DNA of 64,000 bases from Salvator merianae. Its lineage: Eukaryota; Chordata; Lepidosauria; Squamata; Teiidae. Position numbers and translations under genes: made by a program. Under the pieces are notes generated by a model that made no database searches, was not told the origin of the DNA, and saw nothing but the letters and a program-made list of their open reading frames with translations. The stretch lies in the NCBI GenBank assembly GCA_003586115.2, contig QVOM02000073.1:28012006-28076005 (forward strand). Direction: 5' to 3'. Shown piece by piece: positions 11,850 through 25,007 of this stretch (the first letter of the stretch is position 1; each line of letters begins with the position of its first letter).

Positions 11850-14415
11850 AGTCTCTGCATTTAGTAGCTGTTTGATTATATAGAGATCTTGGAAGCAAGG
11901 TGAGGGATAGAAAATCCTCAAAAACATAATCCCCCTGAAAGCATAGTAATGGATTTATTGGGAAGAAAAGGGGGAGTTGCAAGTTTAAGAGAAACAAAAG
12001 ACATTAACAGCTGCTTCCTTAACTCCACAGAAAAGAAAACCACTGACTTTGGAAGCTCTGTTTTGCCTAATGACATTTCATTTTGTAGGAGTAGACACTA
12101 CAAAGGTTCATTACTTACACAGTAGTAGGCAAAATTCTAAGGCTTCTTATGGAGATAGAAATATGCATAAGTGACCAAAGAATCACCCGTACAAGTATTC
12201 CTGCTGCATGACTCCTGTCACAGACATATGGGAAGAATAGAGAGGTGAGAGTGCAGGATTCCGCACTTTTGGCGCACCCCACGATGCTCCCTCTCTGCTG
12301 TTCCAGAACAGGAATCATGTGATGCCTGTTACTGGTACAGCTGCTGAGCAGTTGGTCAAAATGAGTGGCTGTTCAGTTTGACATGCAACTGTCATTATGG
12401 CCATAGATCACACTGTACAGCTATAAAATGACACAACATTATCTACAGGAGCAACCACACCAGGTCCATACAACAGGCCATTTAGAAATGAGATTCGCCT
12501 GCTCTCCAGTGTTGATGTGTTCTGGCCTAACTAGGCAACATTCTCATAATTTCTTCCTCCCTCCCTCCCTGCCTTCTCTTTCTCCTCCTTTTAAGCGACC
12601 TGACCCCCCCCCCAATTCACCTTTATGTCATCAAATCAAATATCTCCTTCCCTTCCACAAAATGACATACTGGAATAATAGGTCTATTGGTTTCTGACAC
12701 TAGCACAATGTGGATACAATGCATGGACCTTAATGGAGCTATTTGGATTTTACATGGAATTTTACAAGACATATTTTACATGAAATTTTCCCAAAGCCAC
12801 CAGAAAAACCTACATCTCATTCCTGATCAGAGTGAACTGTGAAGTGAACAGATAATGCAAAAACATGATCAGTTTTGTAATGTCTTGTGGGCTCTTGGGC
12901 AGCCTCCATGCTGGGTTGCTGGTCTGCTCCAGCAGCTGATGAGAAATACTGTGACTGCATGGTTGTGCCTCCCAGGGAATGGCTTATCTCCAAGGGACCA
13001 AGATTTAAAGTAGTCTCACCACTGTTCCCAGGGCCGGATTGGTCCCGCCAGTACAAGGAGCCCAAAAACAGCCCCAGAAATGGGCAGTCTCCCACCCACT
13101 CCTAATATGCTCTGTCTGTACAGAACAGAGTGTAGTCTGGACTTGGGTACCCAAAATGGCATCCTTTTCCAATCTAGGGGGTAGTATACTGAACCACAGG
13201 AGAATGTGGATGACATGTCTCCACAGTCTATTATACCACAAAGTACCCATTTTGGTGGTTCAACAAAGAACACCACCAAAATACGCCCCTGGGAGCTCCA
13301 AAAGCCAGGAACCTTCATTCTTGGCTATTAAACCATTTGGAGGCACCCCACATCAACAGCTGCAAACTTTGGAGCCAGTGTAGAGGCTAGAACAAGCTGT
13401 GCCAATGTGAATGGCCTTGTTCCACAACAGGAGCAATCCGCCCCAGCATGGGGCAGATTGCCTATCTTATACCGGAATGTCCCTCTTTGATCCAGTAGGG
13501 CTAGTGGGGAGAGAAATGCAGAAATGGCTATAGATTCTCAACTTCATTTATTTATGCTGCATTGATGTATATATTTTTGTTCTCCATCTATTTATGGAAA
13601 ACCTTCACCCCATTTGTGATTTTCAAACATTGGAGGTATGCAACTAAAGGGCCTTTTCTGCCCAATGTATTTTATTTCAGAATTTCATTGAAAATTGCAC
13701 AACATAATCACCTTGCTACTAAAATTGTATGCATTGTACCACTGGAGTCAAAGAATTCAAAAAAGTACAAGGTATTTTTCGCTAGGCCTTCAATATAAAA
13801 TTCAGGTATTAAGATTTTAAATTGTAACATGGCAACTTCCACATTACAACAGTTGTAATGCTGCCAGCAAAAAAAATCAGTTTTGATAGGTATGATAGTG
13901 GCAGTGTGCTGTTTACAGACTTGCTGCCTTATGGGCTGCTGTAGTATCCAAACTGAGGAACTTTCATCTCCCATCTTCAGTATTTCCATCTGGGGCTATC
14001 TTGCTGAATGCAGGAAATGGCTGCAGAAGTCAACCATTTGCTGGGTTCAGCAAAACAGGGAGTGCAGTAAACTGAGTCTGCCTAGTGGGCAGGGGAGAGC
14101 AATGGGAAATGCTTTGAGAGCTGTGTAGTGAGGACTCATAACAGACTGGGGGCTCAAAACGGTGCAAGGATGTGCATGTGCTACACCATGAGAATGCCTT
14201 GTGGTGCAACAAGGATGCACAGATGTTCAGCCTCCCCACCATCAGGTCTGTTTCCTGGGGCCATAATGGTCAGCATTTGAAGCAGTGGGGCATTATCTAT
14301 AAGGCTCAATTTAATGCAACTGAGCTAACTTCTGAATAATTATGTTTTTATGTAATTATGATGATTTAGCAGTTTTTATTATTTGTATGCTGTAGTATTG
14401 GAAGTGATATTTTAA
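11850..14415. other. non-coding stretch, no gene recognised
   Basis: It includes a pyrimidine-rich segment (12545-12620) and a region (12810-13480) with ORFs of up to 114 codons on both strands at once. None carries a domain or a plausible gene structure. Confidence 0.5.

Positions 14416-14463
<48 letters not shown>
14416..14463. repeat. (ATT)n microsatellite
   Basis: About 16 uninterrupted trinucleotide units are read directly. Confidence 0.95.
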
Positions 14464-15949
14464 GGGGAGATAATGATTTGACTGAGCTTATAAACAGATA
14501 ATATTTAAGACAATGTGTAAAAAAATAGAACAGCAGATAATGGCCTCTATTCTCCTTCACAGTGAAGGCAAGACCTCCTCAGCTCCATCCATCAACCAGA
14601 GAAGCATTGGCCACAGGGAGTTTGATTTCCTTTCCTGCCAAAAAGAACATTCAGGGAGTAATTGCCAGTTACCCTTGGCTTGAAGTGTGGAACTGAGGGG
14701 GCAGCCTCCATTCCTCAGGCAATCAATTCAAGGATTGCTCAGTTGTATTTTTGCTTGTATGAATCCCCCCACTATTATTATCTGTTGCTTCTAAGTCTTC
14801 CTTGAGAATCATGCAGTTGTGACATATCCAAGTTCAAAACAATCCAAGTTCAAAATAAAACTGTAAAAAGAAAGGGAAAAAAACACCCTGAATTGTTGCT
14901 CTGCGGTGTTTTCCAAAATGAATATGCACCACTTAGATTGCTGATAAAGAGCTATGCAGAAATCCCTTGTCCAAATTGCCTCCACAGTGTTTATATTTTA
15001 CTTTGTTAATTATTATTTCATTTGTACCTCACACATTATTTTACCTATTGTGTGTATCCAAGGGGATTTCTAAGGAGCCTGCATTTTTACTTTCTGGAGG
15101 ATGCATGCTAATTGCTAGTTTGACAGCATATAATAACAGAAGAGCATCAGTGAATGGGGATGGGGGTGGGGAGAGCAGAATATGCAATTATTTTATAAAA
15201 AGAGTTTCTTTCCTTGAGGGAGAAATCTGTGCACTTACCATCTGTGACAAAAGAAATATTGTGCTCTGTAAGTGAATTACCCCTCACTTTGTGTTTATGG
15301 AATGGATTGAACTTGAAATGACATTAAGTAATTTTGATATGGAAGGGAGGATGTCAAGAAAAGGTACCAATCTGCAAAGCTATATTGCACTTCTTACCGC
15401 AAAGTCTTTTGGTTCATTCTGATAAATGCATTGTGCCTACATATAGCATTGACAGACTTATCTTATTGCTTTTCTCTGTCTATCTCACTCTCACACACAT
15501 CTACCTATATAGTCACACCTGCAGTTGGGAAAAAAATCAAGCATTTCACCTTCCCAACTCCATGGTCTATATAAGACCCTGTTTTTGTTCTTATTCAGTA
15601 ATATATATGGTCACAAATGTGAATGGCAGTTTACAAGACAGCAGATAATGGAGCAAAGGAATAAAAACATAAAGCCAGACTGGAGAAAGTTTCCAAGGCT
15701 AGCCTTAGAAACAGTAAACATATAAAGAGGAAAATATTTTTAATAGTATTCATGGTAAGGAGAGAGATAGCATGAATTGGTTTCATAACGAATCTTCTGA
15801 TCAAATAAAGTCAAAGATAAAGCCTGCCTATGTTTGCCTGCTATTATCTGCCATTGTCCATGTTTAAGCATTGTTAGGATGTGTGAGACCTTCTTTTGTG
15901 GTGGATGACATTTTCTTGTGCTTCCTTTTATCTGGTTGAATTGACTAAA
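14464..15949. other. non-coding stretch, no gene recognised
   Basis: AT-rich, with short low-complexity patches. ORFs of about 100 codons (14967-15275, 15334-15648) have no recognisable motifs. Confidence 0.5.
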
Positions 15950-16111
15950 GCCCTTTCTGCGCTAGGCCTTATTTTGGATTATATCTCAGAATAAGGGTCT
16001 CCTATCTACTTGCTAGTGTGCTCGGGGCCTGCCAATACTCTGCACTAGCATGTGGACAGCAGGGCCCTATTTCAGAATGTAATTCGGAATATGAGCTAGC
16101 GAAGAAAGGGC
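15950..16111. mobile_element. MITE of the GCCCTTTCTGC family, copy 1
   Basis: The termini form an imperfect inverted repeat: GCCCTTTCTGCGCTAGG at the left and, inverted, GCCCTTTCTTCGCTAGC at the right. The interior aligns with 30643-30824 (GTGGACAGCAGG and CCTTATT...AGAATAAGGG blocks). At 162 bp with no ORF it is a non-autonomous DNA transposon. I see no clear target-site duplication, so the superfamily is open. Confidence 0.75.
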
Positions 16112-17028
16112 AGGAGTGAAGAATGATGAACTACAAGGGGCCAGTGCCTGGTCTCCTTTTCCTCTGGTGGGCTTTTATTGGTACATTTTAAGGGGATTTG
16201 GAAGTGGCAGCATTATTGTGATGCTGATGATATCTGTCCACTCTTACTGAGGTAAGTTCTGACATCTCGCATGTTATCTTTTCTTCAGATATTGTGAGTG
16301 GCATTTTGAACTCAGAGACTTCCTAGATTCTAATCTGACCACTACTGTGCATTGCCTTTTTTATATAAACACCAAGAACAAATATTATTTTAAGAATTTC
16401 AATTAATGTGTAACATAATCCAGGGTATGCACTGCTATTTAAAATAGAAGAAATGCTTTGAAGAACCAGACCAAGAGTCTAATCAAGCATTTCTAGTAAT
16501 AATGGATGTTTGAGATCCGCTTTGAAATTTGCCTTTCAACAATCCACTGACTCCACTCTGAAGTGTCTGCAATCTAGCTAGTTTTAGTTAAGGTAGGATG
16601 TCTCTTTGCCATCCAAGACCCTGACATATCTTACTTCTTCATGGGATTGTCATTATTTTCTGTGATGAACAGAGACTGAAATAATACGACATAAAAGATA
16701 AACACTGTCATCCTTACTGACAGATTTTGAACCATGCATGATTTACGTAGTTAGTTTTGATTTTAACCTTTTTGACACTTGTGTAAAATCCTTTACAAGC
16801 TCCCTCTTCTCTATCAGATCCGCTAAAACTGGATTTGTTTCCACTGCATAGAAATAAAGCTGCAGTATAAAATTATTGATATTTATCCTATTTTTAGTTT
16901 TGATAAGGTGAATTTATTTGAATTCAAGTATGAAAACAAACAATGGTATACTGTGTAATTTGATTACTGTGCTATTGGCGATGGAATATCAGAAATATAG
17001 TCTATCCTTATGGATTTATTCCTAAGGC
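16112..17028. other. non-coding stretch
   Basis: No gene or named repeat seen. The missing 3' inverted terminus of the neighbouring Tc1 element is not present here. Confidence 0.5.
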
Positions 17029-17060
17029 TTCTTCCTTTCTTCCTTTCTTCCTTCCTTCCT
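17029..17060. repeat. CTTT/CTTC tract with a GAAGGAAGG palindrome at the Tc1 break
   Basis: The tract replaces the end of the transposase frame exactly where the block WPSQSPDLNP would be expected. It probably marks the deletion or recombination junction. Confidence 0.75.
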
Positions 17061-17898
17061 GAAGGAAGGAAATATCATCATTTCCAGGACTCCTTGTTCT
17101 TCTTTACACTGATTATAGTTCTTAATGACATTGGCTATATGTTTGGGGTCATTGTCCTGCTGCAGAATAAATTTGGAACCAATCACACACTTTCCTGATG
17201 GTTTTGCATGATGGGCAAGTATCTGCCTGTATTTCTCAGCATTGAGGGCACCATTAATCCTGACCAAACCCTCAACTCCATTTTGTGAAATGCAGCTCCA
17301 AACTTGCAAGGAACCTCCACCATGCTTCATTGTTGCCTGCGGACACTCATTATTGTATTGCTCTCCAGTCCTTCAGTGAACAAACTGCTTTCTGTTACAG
17401 CCAAATATTTCACATTTTGACTCATCACACCAGAGCACCTGCTGCTCTGCACTGCAGTTCCTATGTTTCCATACATAATTGAGTCACTTGGCCTTCTTTC
17501 CACATCAAAGGTATGGCTTTTTGGCCAAAATTCTTCCATGAAGACCACTTCTGGACAGACTTCTTTGAACAGTAGATGGGTATATGTGGGCCCCACTGGT
17601 TTTCTGACAGTTCTGAGCTGATGGCACTACTAGACATCTTCTGATTTCGAAGGGAAGTAAGTATGACATGTCTTTCATGTGCTGCACTAGGTTTCCTCAG
17701 GTGACCTTTGTGTCTATGTTCCTCAACATTGCCTGTTTCTTTGTGCTTCTTCAAAAGAGCTTGAACAGTACATCTGGAACCCCCAGTGTGCCTTGAAACC
17801 TTTGCCTGGAAGAGAGATTGCTGATGCAGTATAAGTACCTGGTATCTTTTTGCTGTGGTATATGCCCTGTGACATGAAACTGTCTTCCACAACCTCAC
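17060..17898 (-). pseudogene. Tc1-family transposase, frameshifted and truncated
   Basis: A transposase of the DD34E family cuts and pastes at TA. The N-terminal DNA-binding part is read at 17898-17610, with a basic hinge (GHLRKPSAAHERH) and the block SLRNQKMSSSAIS. The frame shifts near 17610 to HPSTVQRSLSRSGLHGR-like sequence, and shifts again before WCDESKCEIFG, where the first catalytic Asp codon is 17425-17423. It shifts once more into KHGGGSLQVWSCIS and QQDNDPKH, where the second catalytic Asp codon is 17150-17148. The third catalytic residue, expected 34 positions later, is absent because the frame runs into the CTTT tract. At least three frame changes and the missing Glu make it inactive. 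Confidence 0.9.
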
Positions 17899-18274
17899 CT
17901 TTGTAGCAGAGTTTGGCAGTTCCTCTCCCAGTTTTAAGCCTCCTACACAGATGTTTCTGTTTCAGTTAATGACTGTGTTTCATCCTACATATGAAAATTA
18001 TGGTCATTGTCACCTGTTTGGTACAATTGGTTAATCATACACCTGACTATAATCCCACCAAATCCTTGACTTTGTGCAAGTGTACCTAGAAGAATTGATG
18101 CTGTTTTGAAGGGAAAGGGTGGTCATACCGAATATTGATTTGGTTTAGATTTCTCTTTTGTTCACTCACCTTGTGTTTGCTTACTTGATAAAAATAAATT
18201 ATTTTTGAAAGCATTCTTCCTTTGCAGCATTTTTTCCACACCTACCTACAAACTTTTGCACAGTACTGTACTAG

Positions 18275-19355
18275 TACCAGATACTATTAGCAGATACCAG
18301 TAATGCTGAATGATATTACTAGTTATATGTCTGCCCTCAAAAATAATACTTCTTCCCTAATAGATGTTAGATGTTTGGAAGTTATTTATTTATGTATTTA
18401 TTTGCACTAATACTTATGTTCACCAAAATGATCCAGGTTACACAACACGCACACCCCCAATGCATCATAGCCATCTAGATAAAAGGTCAAAAAAATGATG
18501 AAAACATGTTAACCAAGGCCTGGTGAAAAGATGAGTCTCACCTGGGTCCCAAAAAGAGTACAGTCATTTCTTATATAGCCCAGTTTTATATAGCATGCCT
18601 TTGCCCTTACACAATTGGTAAAATTCAACTTTGCCTTTTTAAAGTTGTTTATTGGCAAGACCATTTCTAGTACAATTGAGAAACCTTCTTTATGAAGTTT
18701 AGAACCTTCAAAGCTTCTTAACATCCTATAAAGAGAGGAGGTGAGGCATGATGTAGATGTTTTGCACCACCCCTGGGATAGGAGCAAGTGCTCCAGTGTT
18801 AGGCTCCTTTTCCCATCATCTGGATCCTGCATGGGTCTACCATTTATATCTTAGCTGATCAAATGGCATTCCCCTCCACAATACCATTAGTTTACTCGAG
18901 TCTTCCATGTTTTTCTTAACTCCAGTTTTTCATAAGCAGCAGTTATTTGCATAGCATGGTTTTATACTGTATTATGATTTATGGCAACCAAACTGTTGTG
19001 TTATATGGAAGATGATTATAGACAAATTGTATTTTCAGTACACTACAAAAGAGAACATTTCATATCATGATCTGTGGCACACAATATAAAACACGTACAC
19101 AAACAAACAAACAAAAACATATATGATTCCATCCTCCGAATGAAAGTAGATCTCTCTCTTCCAGTTTTTGCTCCAATACAAGCATAAAACAACTTTTGTG
19201 TGGAAGTCAGAAAAAGGAATATGAGGGGTGGGAGCAGGGGACCTGAAAGAAATTGACACAAAAAGGATTAGTATTCCCAGATAACCTGCTACTTTTTAAG
19301 CCTGGTACACCCCAGATAAAGTCAGATTCATGCAAATCTTATGCTGAGCAGACAA
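18275..19355. other. non-coding stretch; possible LINE 3' UTR remnant
   Basis: The segment 18375-18540 (TTATTTATTT..., then AACCAAGGCCTGGTGAAAAG) resembles the reverse of a CR1/L2 3' UTR, but only weakly. The rest has no recognisable content. Confidence 0.4.
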
Positions 19356-19836
19356 TGAGACCGCGGTCGGACACCGCATTTAATCAGTTTAAAGGCCGTC
19401 TTCACTTCCCGCTGTCCCGACATGAACTTGCCGTTCCGTAATTTTTATGGATTAAATTGGCTAAATGCAGATTACTTTGTCTTCGGATTTAATGAACTCT
19501 CAAGCCATTCCAGATCGCTAGCGCACTTTACTTTGTGCTGTGGGCATGGGGAAAGAGATTTTTTTGGAGGGACCGTACTGTTTTGGGGGCGTGCAGAGGG
19601 AGGGATCCCCATTTTGTGCCGTCCAATGACAGACTTTGTGGGTGGGCAGGAAGTGCAGTAGTTTCCTCCGTTATCCCCGTTGCTGCCAGCAGAAAAGAAA
19701 TGGCTGGGTGGGTGTGCGGGCGTGCGGGTGTGTGTGTCTCCATCCCTGTGCTTCTTGCTCTGTGTCAGCGGTTGTAGGATGAAAATGGGAGGCTTCGGGG
19801 GGGGGGGAGGAGAAGAAGCTTTCTTAGATGTTGTAA

Positions 19837-20727
<891 letters not shown>

Positions 20728-20789
20728 GGAGGAGAATTTGATGAGGGGTGGAGGCAGAAAGGGTACTGCCAAGCACGGGAAATATCAGT

Positions 20790-20865
20790 GTGGGAACGAG
20801 CAAGGACGAATTGACTCCGTGTTAAACTGTTACTGTGGGAACGACCAGAAGACGAATTCACTGTG
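20790..20865 (+). repeat. subterminal imperfect direct repeat
   Basis: Two units (from 20790 and from 20835) share GTGGGAACGA, then GACGAATT and an ACT...GTG end. Repeats of this kind near a terminus often bind the transposase in hAT- or P-like elements, but that role is only inferred here. Confidence 0.7.
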
Positions 20866-20998
20866 CGTACTCTTCTAATACGGATTACATATCTCTGCTT
20901 TGACGATGTCCGACCGTGGCCTGAGTCAGGTGTGAAATCTACATAAGACTCCTATTGTGCTAATCCAATGTAGCTCAGAAACAAAGGATTCAGACTAA

Positions 20999-21124
20999 GG
21001 CTGCATCCAGAAGTCACTTACTTATCCTATTATATATTTGGATATTCCAGAATAAAGCATCCTTTATCCACACTTTATTCTGGAATATCCAAATAGAATA
21101 AGTAAATGATGTCTGGATGCTGCC
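20999..21124. mobile_element. hairpin MITE (GGCTGCATCCAGA family), copy 1
   Basis: The 126-bp segment is almost a single hairpin. The left arm GGCTGCATCCAGAAGTCACT pairs with a right arm that inverts to GGCAGCATCCAGACATCA, and inner blocks with GGATATTCCAGAATAAAG also pair. The flanks are TAA on the left and TAG on the right, compatible with a decayed PIF/Harbinger-type TAA duplication. Confidence 0.8.
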
Positions 21125-21127
21125 TAG

Positions 21128-22867
21128 GTCTTCTACTGAGGACCTCCTTTGACCCTTAGGCCTGTGATCACACAGCACTACAGTGGGTGACTGTCCTGCT
21201 CCCACAGAACCCTTCTGAGGCTGTGATTTAAGTGTGATGCAGTTTTATCTCCATATAGTGCTATATGCCATTTTATGGCTGTGTGGTGTCATCTATGGCC
21301 ACAAAGGAGGCTATTTATCATTTTGAGCAGCTGGAAATTGGTTTTGCAGCAACTGTGCACAGTGCTCCATTCAACACAGCGGGGTCCAAATGCTGCCAAG
21401 GTGCTGTGAAAGTGCAAATCGCACATTCTCACCTCCCTGTCCTGTCCTATTCTGTGCCTCTGTGACAGAACACAGGTGACAAGAATATGCATGGATATGA
21501 CCCTCAGGCCATGCATGTGTATTCCTGCCTCAATAAGAAGGCTATCTAACTATGACCTTAGTGTCTTGTCCACTTTGACCATTTACCCTTAAACATATGA
21601 TCCCTACCATAACTGTATTTAAAAGAAGCAAAAGCATAGCAGCACATTGATTGGCAGAATGCCTTCAGAGCAAGCTGATGCTTTTATGGGAGAAAATTAC
21701 TTCTATGCTTGACAATATTCTTGGGACAGGGATTTGAACAGTAACTCTTTTGATATAGATAGAAACAGGTGAGCAATTCCAAAGGTGTCTGCTAATTAAG
21801 AATGACAAATGAAACACTATTCATTTAATGTGAAACAACAAACCACTCTGAATAAATCTGAATAATTATTGAGATATATATATTATATATTCTCATCATT
21901 TTTTGCTTGTTCTTTTCCCAACATTCAGAAAGAGGGTGTAGAAAGCTTTATATCAATAAGGGCAAGTGTTTGCAGCCTAAAAGAATCTCCCATCTAGTTT
22001 ATATTGTTAGTACAGTTGGATTGGATTTTATCCAAGAGAACACAATCAAGATTATATTAGATGAAAATTTAATAATAAAGCAAATAAGGGTTTAAATGTC
22101 TTAAGAAGTAGAAATGCACAGATTTAGCCAAATCATCCATCTCTGAATCGTTTAGCACCCTTCCCTTTCATTTCATGCCATTTCCTTTCCCTTATTAAAA
22201 GTTGCATTGGTTTGGCATTTATGCTAAACTGTGGTTCTTTCTTAGCAAAGCACCCAAAGAGGGTTGGGACTGTTTGGTTCATCACCATGCAAATCCAGCC
22301 CTTTTTGACATCAGTGGCCAAGTAAGGCACAGATGAGGGTAAGTAGAGAGCCAAGAAAATCAAAAGATCAAGGCATCTGTTGTATTCTTCATTACTACTT
22401 CCCCTTTCCCAAGCTTCTGTGTGTGCCAAAGCAGGTGGGGCCATGATGGACTTGCATACAATGTTGTAGTGCCGGTGTAGTACTGGGAAGAAGCCTGGGA
22501 AATCCCAGAAAAGTGGGATCACTGCCAATGAGATCCCTGTCCCTGAACAATGATATCAGACACAAGCCCAGCACAAGCCTTTGATAATTCAAAACCTTTA
22601 ATTCTTGGGAGACACCTGAAAGATTTAACAAAATGTGAAGATGTGAAGCTTTAAAAAAAAAAAAAAAAAAAAAAGCTTGATTGTAGGAGGCTTCAAAAGA
22701 GTGACTCTGCTAATTGAAAAGAAATGAGCACCTAACACAAAATTGATTTTTAAGTTATCAGTAGAGCAAATAAAGTATCTGACCCCTGGTGAACACAGAC
22801 CTGCAAACTAATAGCAACAACAACAAAAAATAAATAAATAAAAAGTTTGCCTAATCTACCTTTGTTA
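21128..22867. other. non-coding stretch
   Basis: No gene seen. A 131-codon minus-strand ORF (22528-22133) has no recognisable domain. An A run at 22653-22673 is flanked by AAGCTT on both sides. Confidence 0.5.
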
Positions 22868-23390
22868 TGAAAGAACATGAGAGAAGCCCTTCCTGGATTA
22901 GGCCACAGACCATATAGTACAGTCTTCTGTCTCACACAATGGCCCACCCATTGCTTCTGGGCAATCTCAAGCAAAAGTCTAAGGCTGCATCCACAAATTA
23001 CTCACTTATTACACTATATTTGGATATTCTGGAATAAAGCATGGATATTCTGGAATATTCATGCTTTATTTCAGAATATCCAAATATAGCGGAATAAGTA
23101 AGTGATGTCTGAATGCAGCTAAAGCCAAAACCTTCACCTGTTTTTGACTTCTTGAAATGATCTTTAAAGGCATCCTGCCTGTCTCTCCATGCAGGAATCC
23201 ATGGTAGTAGCAATTTATAAATCTGTCATTCATTAATTTGTCTAACCCTTTTGTAAAGCTGTCTAGGCTTTTCTGGTAGTAAATTCCAAAGACTAATGAT
23301 CCTCAGGGAGAAAAAAATACTTCCCCTTGTTTGTCCTAACTCTCCTGCCCATCAACTTTATCAAGTGCTTTCTACACTCCTTATAAAGGA
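22868..23390 (+). repeat. interspersed repeat, copy B (split by a MITE)
   Basis: It aligns with copy A at 10222-10440 on both sides of the MITE at 22983-23119. The right part continues with TTTGTCTAACCCTTTTGTAA and ACTTCCCCTTGTTTGTCCTA, a layout familiar from reptile interspersed repeats. I leave the family unnamed. Confidence 0.7.
22983..23119. mobile_element. hairpin MITE, copy 2, with TAA target-site duplication
   Basis: The 137-bp hairpin has ends GGCTGCATCCAC and, inverted, GCTGCATTCAGACATCACT. TAA flanks it on both sides (22980-22982 and 23120-23122). The host repeat reads through this point in copy A with a single AAA, so the insertion and its 3-bp duplication can be read directly. 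A TAA duplication fits PIF/Harbinger. Confidence 0.9.
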
Positions 23391-24490
23391 GTATGCAGCT
23401 TTTATAAAACATGGTCAAGAAAGTTAACATCTGGTCATATCTTTTGTAAACCACTCAAAAATAAATGTGCAAATAAGTTGTATGTTTCAGCTGTGTACCC
23501 TCTGAAGGCTTTCTCTACATGGAAGTATGCTATGGGAATAAATAAATAAATAGTCCATCAGTTCAGCTCTACACTGATTCTACTTTACATTAGTTTTCTT
23601 GACCATGCATCCTGAAAACTAAATATTTTCCACAAAGAACTCTTTGATGATGCCTTAAGCTTTCTTTTGATCTAGTTTTAAAGCTCTTTATCAGTAAGTT
23701 TTTCAATAGCTACTAATATTTAAATAAAATTAAAATCACAAGTGTGAATTGCCTATAAAATGTGTAGGAAGATCCTGAAACCTACTCAGCTTATGGCACA
23801 TGTAGTTAAACACTAGAATGTTAAATTTCATTCACTAATGCATTTTTAAACAGCTTGTTGAAAAATAGTTGTACAATTAAAAGGTTTAGAGGGTGAACAA
23901 AGATTCATAATATGAGATAATAAAGAGCCAATATAAGAGTTTGTTTGTTTTTAAAATGATTTTGAGATTGGAGGAGAATGAGAAAAAAGAAATAATGTGG
24001 CACATCCTGTAATTTGTTCCTTAGATTCTCTTTAATTCATGCATCTGCTCTGGAACTGGCAAATTACTTTCAAAGGCTTTAGAACACATATATAAACAGT
24101 TGCTACTTTATCATTTGTGTATTTAATATGACAATGTTGACAGCATTAATTTTTATACTTTTTTGGTTATCTTTCAATGTTTTTGTTACTTTATTAATAT
24201 GTGAACAATTTAGTATGTATATAATTCTAATACATGCAATTTTGAATCTTTTTTTATTTTTTAGAAAAAAATAGAAAAGGTTACTGTATAGATATATCTG
24301 GGCATGTTTCTTAGCAGCAGCACATATATGTCTGATTACATTCTCCCAGAATAGTTTTTTAATTCCCTAATCTAAACTACATCTTGTGTTATTCCCAGCT
24401 GGTCTCCTATCTAAGTACTTTGCAGGCTGATACAAGCAGTGAGCTGGGAATTCTATTTTTTTTGGGGGGGAGCTCTCCTCAGTCACTCTG
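23391..24490. other. AT-rich non-coding stretch
   Basis: No gene or repeat family recognised. Confidence 0.5.
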
Positions 24491-24615
24491 TAAGAGCAGG
24501 ATCTTTCAGGCTATTGGTTTTAAAAAGGGGAAATCAACTGGGATGGACCATGTAAAAATGAGGCAGAGAAAAGATCAAATCAAAACAAGCAGAGACCCAA
24601 TAAAATGATTATTTG

Positions 24616-24621
24616 TTTATT
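24616..24621 (-). terminator. polyadenylation signal AATAAA of LTR-like copy 1
   Basis: AATAAA on the minus strand, conserved in copy 2 at 51544-51539. Confidence 0.55.
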
Positions 24622-24999
24622 AAGAAAAGTGGCAGTAGAGCAAAAATATAGGCAACAGCAGTGAAATGTACTTTGAATGCCAGAGGAAAGGGGATAAAAG
24701 GGGTTTTAAACTGAGCAGGGAGTCTCTTCTAGTATTCTAAGGTTCCAACAATAACAAATACGAAAACAACAGCAGAAAAAAACATTATACAACCCAATCC
24801 TTAAAGTATTTAGCTGTTTTCCCTTTCCAGAGACATATATATTTACCTATCCTTGGATCCAAATGGGGTGGAAAGAAGAGAGAGAACAAGGAGGTGAAAG
24901 GAAAGACGAACAAACATGGTGGGGCGAGGAAGCAGGAACAAGAGCTAAAGAGGCAAAGAAGCGAGACAAAAAGAGTTGGAGATTTTCAAAAGTCACAGG

Positions 25000-25007
25000 T
25001 TTTTATA
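25000..25007 (-). promoter_or_regulatory. TATA box of LTR-like copy 1
   Basis: TATAAAAA on the minus strand, conserved as TATAAAA in copy 2 at the corresponding place. Confidence 0.6.

Larger units (their letters stand above)
17029..18270 (-). mobile_element. Tc1-like DNA transposon, 3' truncated
   Basis: The 5' end lies at the right. The outer terminus at 18192-18270 ends in TTTTGCACAGTACTGTA, a classic Tc1 inverted terminus with a flanking TA. The preceding 200 bp resemble the long inverted repeat of Tc1 elements known from fish and amphibians. On the left, homology stops within the transposase at a CTTT/CTTC tract (17029-17060), so the 3' terminus is missing. A single-ended element cannot be mobilised. 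Confidence 0.9.

Noticed and set aside
12817..13383. Overlapping ORFs of 72-114 codons on both strands, considered as a gene or a coding transposon
   Set aside because: ORFs open on both strands at once with no motif are expected by chance in GC-richer repeat sequence.
13396..13500. Possible relatedness to the inverse of 42720-42930 (shared CCCAGYATGGGGCAG block)
   Set aside because: Only short blocks match and their order is not consistent; too weak to call a shared repeat.
21150..21515. Possible MITE with GGCCTG-type ends
   Set aside because: Ends match for only a few bases, with no flanking duplication and no second copy found.
22133..22528. 131-codon minus-strand ORF
   Set aside because: No motif, no gene structure, and overlapping frames of similar length nearby.
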